A stretch of 42,810 nucleotides of DNA from CAZSWR01 sp964610885 (GTDB lineage: Bacteria > Bacteroidota > Ignavibacteria > Kapaibacteriales > UBA2268): assembly GCA_964610885.1 (NCBI GenBank), contig CAZSWR010000019.1:1-42810 (forward strand), written 5' to 3'. Below are positions 6,723 to 13,654 of this stretch, in pieces. Within the stretch, counting starts at the first letter, position 1, and each line of letters begins with the position of its first letter. A program made the translations under genes and the position numbers. Under the pieces are notes generated by a model. The model was not told where the DNA came from and ran no database searches. It was given only the letters and a program-made list of their open reading frames with translations.

Positions 6723-7454
6723 ATGGAAAGAGTTAGAATTGTTTCCCCTACAATCTTTGGCGATAGAATCATCGCAGGTATCACTTTGCGCTCTCCAATG
6801 AAACCGGACGAGATCGGGTTCACCGTCAAGGAAAGCAATTTCGTCAGCCTGGAGGAAGCGGAATCGAATCGAATGCGCCTTGCCGATACAATCGGCATCC
6901 CGCCGAATCGAGTTAAATACCAGAAGCAAACCCACAGCGTTATAATTCGCCAGATTCAATCCGACTCCGCGCAGAACGAAGCAGACGGAATGATCACACA
7001 CGAAGCGGGCACGGTGCTGGCCGTCAAAGTTGCGGATTGCGCTGCTGTACTGCTTTTCGACGCAGCCCGAGGCGTTGTCTGCGGTTTGCATTCCGGTTGG
7101 CGCGGTACCGCCCAAAACATAGTCCGCCACGGAATCGAAAAGCTCCGCCAGAAGTATTCTTCGCGCCCGTCCGACCTGCTTGCTTGGATTTCTCCCTGCG
7201 CCGGCGGAGATGCCTACGAAGTGGGCACAGAAGTAGCACAACATTTTCCACGTTCCTCGCGTCCGATCGGAAATGGCAAATTCCTTTTCGACAATAAAAA
7301 CGAAATCCGGCTCCAACTCTTGGATTGCGGTGTGGATCCATCCAGGATCGAGGCATCCGAAGTCTGCACAATTTCGGATTCGGACTATCATTCTTACCGC
7401 CGGGATGGCGAGCGCTCCGGCCGTATGGCTGCTTTCATCGGCATGAAGGCATAG
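6723..7454 (+). CDS. pgeF: Peptidoglycan editing factor PgeF (YfiH, laccase-domain/DUF152 family)
   Basis: A 243-aa protein. Family members are cytoplasmic metalloenzymes reported to remove wrongly incorporated amino acids from peptidoglycan precursors, and also reported as purine nucleoside or polyphenol-oxidising enzymes. The metal-site residues are visible as His71 (KQTHS), Cys106 (VADCAAV) and His123 (GLHSGWRGT), at nearly the same positions as in E. coli YfiH. ISPCAGGDAYEVG and the C-terminal YHSYRRDG complete the signature. Length is normal. It follows the lipoprotein gene with a 4-bp gap. The old multicopper laccase name should not be read as a proven function. Confidence 0.92.
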   Translation: MERVRIVSPTIFGDRIIAGITLRSPMKPDEIGFTVKESNFVSLEEAESNRMRLADTIGIPPNRVKYQKQTHSVIIRQIQSDSAQNEADGMITHEAGTVLAVKVADCAAVLLFDAARGVVCGLHSGWRGTAQNIVRHGIEKLRQKYSSRPSDLLAWISPCAGGDAYEVGTEVAQHFPRSSRPIGNGKFLFDNKNEIRLQLLDCGVDPSRIEASEVCTISDSDYHSYRRDGERSGRMAAFIGMKA

Positions 7455-7585
7455 GCGGGCAACTTTACGCGAATCACTTAACCGGAATTACGTTAGCTCG
7501 GTATTTCTAAAGTATCAAATTTTCCTGAATTTTGAAAAGTTATCTGTAGTGATGACTTTTTTTAATTAATACAAAAGGATACTTT

Positions 7586-8800
7586 ATGGATACCGGTACG
7601 ACTACTTTTATGATTATCGCGGCCAGCCTCGTTATGCTTATGACGCCCGGACTGGCAATTTTCTACGGTGGATTGGCCAGCAAGCGAAACATCCTCGGAA
7701 TTATGACCCAAACTTTCACCTCGCTCGGACTGACAACTGTTCTGTGGATTGCTTTTGGATACTCGCTCTGCTTCAGCGGCGGCGAAGGAGCTATCATCGG
7801 GAACTTAGACAAAGCCTTTTTGAATGGTATCAACATCACAGATTTGTTCTCCGGAACCGGTGGAAAATTCCCTGTTTATATCTTCGTTGCCTACCAGATG
7901 ATGTTTGCAATCATTACGCCTGCACTCATTACCGGAGCGTTCGTCAATCGTGTAACTTTCAAAGCATATTTAATATTCTTAATTCTATGGCAAATATTCG
8001 TTTATTATCCTTTTGTGCACATGGTTTGGGGCGGCGGATTGCTCGCACAATGGGGCATCGTTGATTTCGCCGGAGGTATCGTCGTCCACGCCACTGCCGG
8101 ATTCGCCGCGCTCGCGTCCGTGTTCTACGTCGGTTCGCGCAAGGACCGCCAGTCCCCGCCCAACAGTATTCCTCTTGTCGCTATCGGAACTGGTTTGCTT
8201 TGGTTCGGTTGGTACGGCTTCAATGCAGGCTCGGAAATGGCCGTGGACCATATCACGACGCTTGCATTCCTCAACACAGACGTAGCCGCTTCGTTCGCCG
8301 CCGTAACGTGGCTCTTCCTCGAGTGGAACCTCAAGAAACAACCTAAGTTCGTCGGATTGCTCACCGGTTCCGTGGCCGGACTTGCAACAATTACACCCGC
8401 TGCAGGATTCGTGCCGCTTTGGGCAGCCGTGATAATTGGTATTTTATCATCGACAGTTTGTTTCTTCGCGGTTGAATTGAAAAACAAGCTCGGATGGGAC
8501 GATGCTTTGGACGTCTGGGGCGTGCACGGCGTCGGTGGCGTGCTCGGCACGATTCTTCTCGGCGTATTCGCTTCCGCATCGATCAACACACAGTTTGGAC
8601 TGATCGAGGGCAATACGACATTCTTTTTCAAGGAAACAATCGCAGCCCTCGGAGCCGCTGCATATGGTTTTATTTTCTCTTATATAATGCTTGTCCTTAT
8701 TAATTTCATCACTGCCGTCAAAGTGGACGAAGACGTCGAGCTAGCCGGCATTGACGAAGGAATCCATGGGGAACGTGCATACGACGAGGGAGCTTTGTAA
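7586..8800 (+). CDS. amt: Ammonium transporter Amt
   Basis: A 404-aa integral membrane protein with about 11 helices that conducts ammonium across the inner membrane. The pore twin histidines are present as His168 (VVHATAGF) and His314 (GVHGVGG), with Asp160 at the recruitment site. The C-terminal tail EGIHGERAYDEGAL is the usual Amt cytosolic end that interacts with GlnK. There is no cleavable signal; it begins directly with the first helix. AAAGGA lies 7 nt before the ATG. The next gene is a bbp2-type porin, a neighbourhood seen for amt genes in Bacteroidota. No glnK/P-II gene is found in the window. Confidence 0.96.
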   Translation: MDTGTTTFMIIAASLVMLMTPGLAIFYGGLASKRNILGIMTQTFTSLGLTTVLWIAFGYSLCFSGGEGAIIGNLDKAFLNGINITDLFSGTGGKFPVYIFVAYQMMFAIITPALITGAFVNRVTFKAYLIFLILWQIFVYYPFVHMVWGGGLLAQWGIVDFAGGIVVHATAGFAALASVFYVGSRKDRQSPPNSIPLVAIGTGLLWFGWYGFNAGSEMAVDHITTLAFLNTDVAASFAAVTWLFLEWNLKKQPKFVGLLTGSVAGLATITPAAGFVPLWAAVIIGILSSTVCFFAVELKNKLGWDDALDVWGVHGVGGVLGTILLGVFASASINTQFGLIEGNTTFFFKETIAALGAAAYGFIFSYIMLVLINFITAVKVDEDVELAGIDEGIHGERAYDEGAL

Positions 8801-8816
8801 TCTTTTTTCTAGGCAT

Positions 8817-8841
8817 GCCCGGTGGTTTAGTTCTGCCGGGC
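8817..8841 (+). terminator. Possible terminator after amt
   Basis: GCCCGG at 8817-8822 can pair with CCGGGC at 8836-8841 around a 13-nt loop, followed only by TTATATTACTTTTG. It is a weak candidate 17 bp after the amt stop. Confidence 0.3.
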
Positions 8842-8930
8842 TTATATTACTTTTGAGATTCTATATCGAATTGCATTGGGAAAGTTAAAATCGCAATACA
8901 CAATACTAATTAGTTATAGTATTAATGTAA

Positions 8931-8949
8931 GGGCGAGGTTACCTCGCCC
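8931..8949. repeat. Perfect short hairpin (GGGCGAGG/CCTCGCCC)
   Basis: Eight-base perfect arms flank a 3-nt loop in non-coding DNA between amt and the porin. It looks like an intergenic palindromic repeat unit; no second copy was seen in this window. The rest of 8801-9271 holds the composite element at 9056-9151 and, presumably, the porin promoter. Confidence 0.6.
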
Positions 8950-9055
8950 CTACCCCAAGCCGAACTCTGGAATTAAAAAAGCTAAGCCGAAGAAAAATAT
9001 TCAATTACGAATGAATAAACCCAAATTGTTCATTAAAATTTGCCAAATTTGCTAT

Positions 9056-9151
9056 ACCCTCATCCCCGGCCCTTCTCCCGACAGGAGAAGGGAGTAAGAA
9101 AACGTGAGTCCCTTTCGCCCTTTGGGAGAAAGGGATTTAGGGATTGAGGGT
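9056..9151. repeat. Composite inverted-repeat element with three stems
   Basis: The outer arms 9056-9066 (ACCCTCATCCC) and 9140-9151 pair with one bulge. They enclose two hairpins, 9070-9078 with 9084-9092 (CCCTTCTCC/GGAGAAGGG) and 9109-9120 with 9124-9135. Together they would fold as a three-way junction followed by T5. It resembles widespread non-coding CCCTCATCCCC... repeats of bacterial intergenic DNA. Confidence 0.65.
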
Positions 9152-9271
9152 TTTTCTAACGCACAATTTGGGATAAATATTGAGTCATCGGATGAGTTTT
9201 GAAATAACTATCGATGACATAATCATTGAATTCATATAAAATGTTGTTAAATATACAAGGACAGGAAGAAC

Positions 9272-10348
9272 ATGAGAATTAGAAACATACTTTTAATCAT
9301 TGCTTTGATAAGCACTGGGGCGGCCCATGCCCAGGATTTCAAATTCAATATTGGTGGCTATGCAGATGCCTACTTCGTTAATGACAACGTGAAAACAAAC
9401 GGTGAAATATCTGTGCCAGCAAGCTCTGATTTTACTCGGCAATACACGTTGATAAATGCAAAAAAGAATCAATTCGACCTGAACATTGCCCAGATTTCCG
9501 GCAATTTCGTATTCAAAGACAATGTCCGTGGCAAAATCACGCTCCAATACGGCTCGTTGCCCCAATTGGCTTATGCGTTGGACAATCCAACCACCATCCA
9601 AGAGGCATACGCCGGAGTACGAGTCTGCGAGAAACTTTGGTTCGATGCCGGATACTACCTGACGCACATCGGCGGCGAATCCTATCTGCCAAAGGATAAT
9701 TGGCTCAGCACGCATTCAATAGTTACCTATTTCGAACCGATCCAACACGCAGGAGCAAAGCTCACTTACAGCAACGAGAAAATGACTGCCATGCTGGGAA
9801 TCGTCAACAGCAGGCTCTCGCTGGCCGAAAACAATCAGAACAAAACCTTCTGCGGTCAATTTGCATACAACTTCAATAGTGGCCTGTCGCTGTCGTACGC
9901 CGGAATCCTCGGGAACGAAGAAACAAGCGGCAGCAAAACATATTTCCTTAGCAACTTTTGCGCGAATGCAACCTTGGCCAAGGGCCTCGAAGCGAAAGCC
10001 CAATTCGACATCGCCACCAAAGAAGACGCTAAATACGACAATGGCGAATACAAAAACGGCACCTACACAGGCCTCAGCGCCCAGATTCGCTATTCGTTCG
10101 CCGAAAACCTTCGCACCACGTTTAGGGCCGCAATGTACGACGACGAAGACGGCGCAAACTCGGCAGGAATCAAAGGAACTCAATTCACACTTGGAATAGA
10201 ATTCCTACCCAATAGGAACTCATACATACGCCTCGAGGGCGACATGATGAATCTCGACGACAAATACAAGCCGTTCACAGACTCTGATGGCAAGCCAACC
10301 AACAAGCGCGCAAGCATTGCGCTCAGCATGGGATTATGGATTGACTAA
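9272..10348 (+). CDS. Outer-membrane beta-barrel porin, bbp2-like
   Basis: A 358-aa protein with a signal peptide ending ...GAAHA before QDF at residue 21. The mature part is made of alternating hydrophobic/aromatic strands (for example GGYADAYFV, AQISGNFVF, GKITLQYG, FDAGYYLTHI, AGAKLTYS) and a C-terminal strand SIALSMGLWI. This fits the putative beta-barrel porin-2 (bbp2/OmpL-like) family. Its position after amt suggests passage of ammonium or another small nitrogen solute through the outer membrane, but this is inferred from context. AGGA-containing sequence precedes the ATG. 10349-10455 separates it from a convergent gene. Confidence 0.75.
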   Translation: MRIRNILLIIALISTGAAHAQDFKFNIGGYADAYFVNDNVKTNGEISVPASSDFTRQYTLINAKKNQFDLNIAQISGNFVFKDNVRGKITLQYGSLPQLAYALDNPTTIQEAYAGVRVCEKLWFDAGYYLTHIGGESYLPKDNWLSTHSIVTYFEPIQHAGAKLTYSNEKMTAMLGIVNSRLSLAENNQNKTFCGQFAYNFNSGLSLSYAGILGNEETSGSKTYFLSNFCANATLAKGLEAKAQFDIATKEDAKYDNGEYKNGTYTGLSAQIRYSFAENLRTTFRAAMYDDEDGANSAGIKGTQFTLGIEFLPNRNSYIRLEGDMMNLDDKYKPFTDSDGKPTNKRASIALSMGLWID

Positions 10349-10455
10349 TCCTTCGTTTTTCACTACTCCGAAGTGAATAGCCTCGCCCCGGAATCGGCCA
10401 TTGCAGTGAGACACACCCCTTTCTTGCATCGATCGAAGTCTCTCGGGCGGGGCAT

Positions 10456-10917
10456 TTATTTAGGAAGAATCACTAACTCGACGCGCCGGTTTGCTTTGCA
10501 GCCCTCGGGCGTTCTACTGTCCGATACTGGCATCCTCGCCCCATTCCCCACATCGAGCAGTCGGCGGCGGCTGATTCCCTTTTGGGTCAAATATTTCACG
10601 ACTTCATTAGCGATCTCATTCGATTTTTTTTCCGATTCATCGCTTTTGCATTGGTTGTCCCAATGCCCCGAGATTTGAATTCTACACTTTGGATTCTTCG
10701 TCATGTAATCGGCAATTGTGTCGAGTTCGATCATCTGGCTTGGACTTAGTTTGCCGTCCATATGAAGCACTTTTTTCTTCATATGCGCATCGGGCACAGC
10801 CTCAGTCTTTTTTTCAATTTTTTCAGGTGGAGAAACTCTGAGATCCTGCGCATTTAGCGTATTCAGAAATGGAAACAACAGAAGCACAAGGATAGTTTTG
10901 GATAAATGCAATTTCAT
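10456..10917 (-). CDS. OmpA C-terminal-domain periplasmic protein
   Basis: 153 aa from the ATG at 10917, which follows AAGGGA; a longer frame to 10959 has no such site and would spoil the signal peptide. The signal peptide MKLHLSKTILVLLLFPFL... ends near LNAQD. After a short Lys/Pro linker comes an OmpA-like peptidoglycan-binding domain: a QMIELDTIADYM helix, IQISGHWDN, KGISRRRLLDVGNGARMPV, and the terminal NRRVELVI. The helix that usually reads LSxRRA here reads SNEIA, so an Arg commonly used for diaminopimelate binding appears to be replaced. It probably tethers the outer membrane or a complex to the wall. No operon partner is evident. Confidence 0.85.
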   Translation of the reverse strand: MKLHLSKTILVLLLFPFLNTLNAQDLRVSPPEKIEKKTEAVPDAHMKKKVLHMDGKLSPSQMIELDTIADYMTKNPKCRIQISGHWDNQCKSDESEKKSNEIANEVVKYLTQKGISRRRLLDVGNGARMPVSDSRTPEGCKANRRVELVILPK

Positions 10918-11128
10918 ACCATTCCCTTTATTTGTATGGTAAACTTTCAAGAATTTCAATCATGCAAATAAGATTCATATCTCTCGATTTTATTGTATTT
11001 AATGTGGTTGCCTCATCTTGGGCTGCTGTATTAATTCATCAATCATCAGATTTCGGGATCCCTGGCTCTGTGTTAGTCGTTGAAATGCAGTATTGGTGTT
11101 GGCGATCCCATAAATCACCGCACTGAAA

Positions 11129-11153
11129 CAAAAAATCCCGCTCGAAGCGGGAT
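11129..11153 (-). terminator. Rho-independent terminator after the BFN-UVR gene
   Basis: On the minus strand, ATCCCGCT and AGCGGGAT (11146-11153 and 11135-11142) form an 8-bp stem with a 3-nt loop, followed by a T6 run (11135 down to 11130). It lies 45 bp past the stop codon at 11198. Confidence 0.85.
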
Positions 11154-11197
11154 ATCAATATTAGGATTTTTTTTAAGATTGCTGACTATCGCAAGCC

Positions 11198-11830
11198 TTA
11201 GCTTTGCTCGAGGAAGCGTTTGAGTTCGTCTCGGAGACGCGCTGCTTCTTCGTAGTTTTCGTCTTTGATTGCTTTGTCCAACTGGTTTTGTATGATCTCG
11301 AGTTTCGTCAGGTGGACTTTGGGCGGCGGCGGCGAATCGTGCGATCCTTGTTTCTGGAGGAAAGCCATGTCGTCGGGGTCTTCGTCCTCTTCCGACGAGC
11401 CGGCCAGCGGAGAATCTTCGTCGTCGTTTTGCGGCAGGATTCCGGTTTCGTCCAATATGTCTTCGGCAACGAAGATCGGCACTTGGCATCGGACAGCCAG
11501 GGCTATGGCGTCGCTCGGGCGGGCGTCGATTTCTATGCCCGAATCCTCAAAAATCAGTTTGGCAAAAAATGTCCCGTCAATCAATTCATTAATAAAAACT
11601 TCTGTCAACTCTGTTGAAAATGAATGAATAATCGATTTCATCAGGTCGTGGGTCATCGGCCGCGGGGGCACAACGCCCTCCATCTCGAGGGCAATCGCTT
11701 GGGCTTCGAAAGCACCAATGATTATGGGCAAACGGCGCTTGCCGTCGGCCTCCTTCAGTATCAAGGCATAAGCATTATTACTCGCTGGGCTGGCCGATAA
11801 TCCTAATACTATTAATTGTTTTTTTTCCAT
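11198..11830 (-). CDS. Bifunctional nuclease (BFN/DUF151) domain protein with C-terminal UVR motif
   Basis: 210 aa from the ATG at 11830 (MEKKQLIVLGLSAS); the upstream ATG at 11854 has no ribosome site. Residues about 1-130 are a BFN domain (PF02577), with RLPIIIGAFEAQAIALEMEG and ARPSDAIALAVRCQVPIFV typical of the family. An acidic linker (EDEDPDD) and a Pro stretch lead to a UVR motif (NQLDKAIKDENYEEAARLRD) that in UvrB/UvrC mediates protein contacts. BFN proteins have reported nuclease activity in plants and in Thermotoga. The BFN-UVR fusion is common in Bacteroidota and Chlorobiota; its cellular role is unclear. A terminator follows. Confidence 0.9.
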   Translation of the reverse strand: MEKKQLIVLGLSASPASNNAYALILKEADGKRRLPIIIGAFEAQAIALEMEGVVPPRPMTHDLMKSIIHSFSTELTEVFINELIDGTFFAKLIFEDSGIEIDARPSDAIALAVRCQVPIFVAEDILDETGILPQNDDEDSPLAGSSEEDEDPDDMAFLQKQGSHDSPPPPKVHLTKLEIIQNQLDKAIKDENYEEAARLRDELKRFLEQS

Positions 11831-12121
11831 TTTCCAATTGTTCCGTATCGTCATTTCTACGTATCAGTTATCCAAATTGACGATTTGATTAAGAATTATT
11901 GCATCTTGAAAAATCACTATTTTCTTTTCTCGAAAATCGTTACATTGCATTAATATAGCTATGCGAGATTGTTTTTTGATTCTTTGGCATTCAAACGAAC
12001 AAATTGAACTCTGCTTTGGCTGTGGCATAGCGATTGAACATATAGCTCTATGGCCCGATATACAGGCCAAAACGGCAAGATTGTGGTGAATATTATTCAT
12101 TCATGGGTTGATATTAAAACT

Positions 12122-12490
12122 ATGAGCAACAATATGCAGACAAGTAAAATATATGATGACTTCCATCGCCGCCGCACCGAAGGCAACGATTTGATACTCT
12201 CGGAAGACAATTTAGTGTTGAAAAGATTTTTCAACCTCGATACTCGTTGCTACGAAGACGGTGCGCTTCCTCGAAAGACGAAGGAACTGCTCGGCTTGGC
12301 TGCATCGGCCGTCCTGCGCTGCAACGACTGTATTTTTTATCATATCGAACAGGCAAAGCTCGCGGGCGCAACTCGCGAGGAAATCATTGAAACGCTCAAT
12401 GTGGCGCTCGTCGTGGGCGGATCCATCGTGATACCGCACCTGAGAGCTGCCTTCGCCGCAATAGACGAAATATTCAATCGTCGCGACTGA
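12122..12490 (+). CDS. Carboxymuconolactone decarboxylase/AhpD-like protein
   Basis: About 122 aa from ATG 12122; ATG 12134 is an alternative, and neither has a clear Shine-Dalgarno site. The CMD fold signature is seen as CNDCIFYH (Cys67, Cys70, His74), then QAKLAGATREEIIETLNVALVVGG and a terminal helix. The CxxC plus His is the redox centre of AhpD-type alkylhydroperoxidases, so a thiol peroxidase or disulfide reductase role is likely. A true decarboxylase is less likely given the intact CxxC. The 11831-12121 stretch upstream is non-coding and must hold divergent promoters for this gene and the BFN-UVR gene. Confidence 0.85.
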   Translation: MSNNMQTSKIYDDFHRRRTEGNDLILSEDNLVLKRFFNLDTRCYEDGALPRKTKELLGLAASAVLRCNDCIFYHIEQAKLAGATREEIIETLNVALVVGGSIVIPHLRAAFAAIDEIFNRRD

Positions 12491-12603
12491 TACCAAAACG
12501 ATCCACGAAGTTGTCGGAAAATGATTGAAAAGTTAATATAAAGTGAACGAATAGGGATAGCGCAATGCCTTTCCCAGAGGATTGAAACAAAAGGAATTCC
12601 ACA

Positions 12604-13476
12604 ATGAATATACAAGTTGCAACATCGACCATCGAAAAACTCGAGCAAGAGATTGCCGAGCGCCGCGAGGAATTGCTTTCCGTGCTTGCTCATTGGAATT
12701 ATTTGCAAAATATCGTTCAGCCGCAACTGCTTTTCCAATACGAAAACCTGTTTGGCGATTTGGAAATTGAAATGGAAAAGAAGGCTCGGCTCGCAAGCGA
12801 ATTGGAACGTCGCCAGAAGTTGCTTTCAAATCAATTACAAAATGGATTGCGTATAACAGAATCGACTTTGAAGTTCATCGACAACGTGATCCGCAAGGAA
12901 GCCGAACGCGAATCGCACTCGGGAGTGCGCCGCGAAGAAGAAATCACTTACGATGCTTCGCCATATTCGTACTCCGTGCCCACGGCCGAAGCCGCTAATT
13001 GCAACATCTCAACCGTTTACCACTCGATTGTGAAAAAACTGCACCCGGACATTTCCGGCGAAAGTGAGAACTTCAAGAAGTATTGGGATTCCGTGCAATA
13101 CGCTTACCGCACAAAGAATGCCGACCACCTTATTCTCTTCCAAAAGACCCTTTGCCCCGATACGCCGCGCGATTTCGATTGCCACGCCGAAAAGGAACTT
13201 GCGCTTCGCCGCGAGCTGCAAGACCTGGACACCAGCCTCTACCGCGAAAGGCGCCGGCTGGAAAGGCTTAGGAACCAAGAACCTTTCGTCTTCGAAATGC
13301 CAATGATCGATGAGTTTTGGGTTTCGCGCCGGAAAAGGCGCATCCGAGACCGCATCTTCCAAATCGACAGGCAGATCCACTTCCACGAAAGAATGATACA
13401 CAACCTCACTGGACGCTTCTACGAATCGACCGGAAGAAGAATTGCCTTCAACGACTACCAAGTATCCAGGGCATAG
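12604..13476 (+). CDS. Coiled-coil protein with a J-like (HPD) domain
   Basis: A 290-aa protein started by ATG after AAAGGA at a spacing of 8 nt. Residues 1-105 are a Glu/Lys/Leu-rich coiled coil. Around residues 135-180 is a J-like segment, YHSIVKKLHPDI with His147-Pro148-Asp149, followed by FKKYWDSVQYAYRTKNADHL, which resembles helices III and IV of DnaJ. The C-terminal half has two more charged helical segments (about 195-225 and 242-270) with many Arg residues. J domains stimulate DnaK ATPase; a specialised DnaK partner is the simplest reading. The client and the role of the coiled coils are unknown. No signal peptide, so it is cytoplasmic. Confidence 0.7.
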   Translation: MNIQVATSTIEKLEQEIAERREELLSVLAHWNYLQNIVQPQLLFQYENLFGDLEIEMEKKARLASELERRQKLLSNQLQNGLRITESTLKFIDNVIRKEAERESHSGVRREEEITYDASPYSYSVPTAEAANCNISTVYHSIVKKLHPDISGESENFKKYWDSVQYAYRTKNADHLILFQKTLCPDTPRDFDCHAEKELALRRELQDLDTSLYRERRRLERLRNQEPFVFEMPMIDEFWVSRRKRRIRDRIFQIDRQIHFHERMIHNLTGRFYESTGRRIAFNDYQVSRA

Positions 13477-13518
13477 CGGCGAGTTTAAAAGCCTTTTGAT
13501 TAAGTATAGCTGTGCCCT

Positions 13519-13538
13519 CCCACGGGTTAACCCGTGGG
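13519..13538. repeat. Interspersed repeat with a perfect 20-bp palindrome, copy 1
   Basis: CCCACGGGTTAACCCGTGGG is a perfect palindrome that recurs at 42314-42333. In both places AAGTATAG ends exactly 10 bp before it. About 70-100 bp after it both have a G-rich segment ending in GGGGGATTT or GGGGGGATTT and then TCAATxA. The copies are therefore diverged members of one longer non-coding repeat. Confidence 0.75.
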
Positions 13539-13654
13539 ATGTAATATTTTCCCTATCTCTATTATTATCATCACATTAGCAATATTATCTTTTTCCACCT
13601 TTTGCAAAGGGGGTCAGGGGGGATTTCTTGATATATCAATAACTTACGATGACT

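Noticed and set aside
8880..9060. Possible riboswitch or tRNA in the amt-porin gap
   Set aside because: Only a simple hairpin and an AT-rich stretch are seen; no cloverleaf with anticodon or known riboswitch core could be traced.
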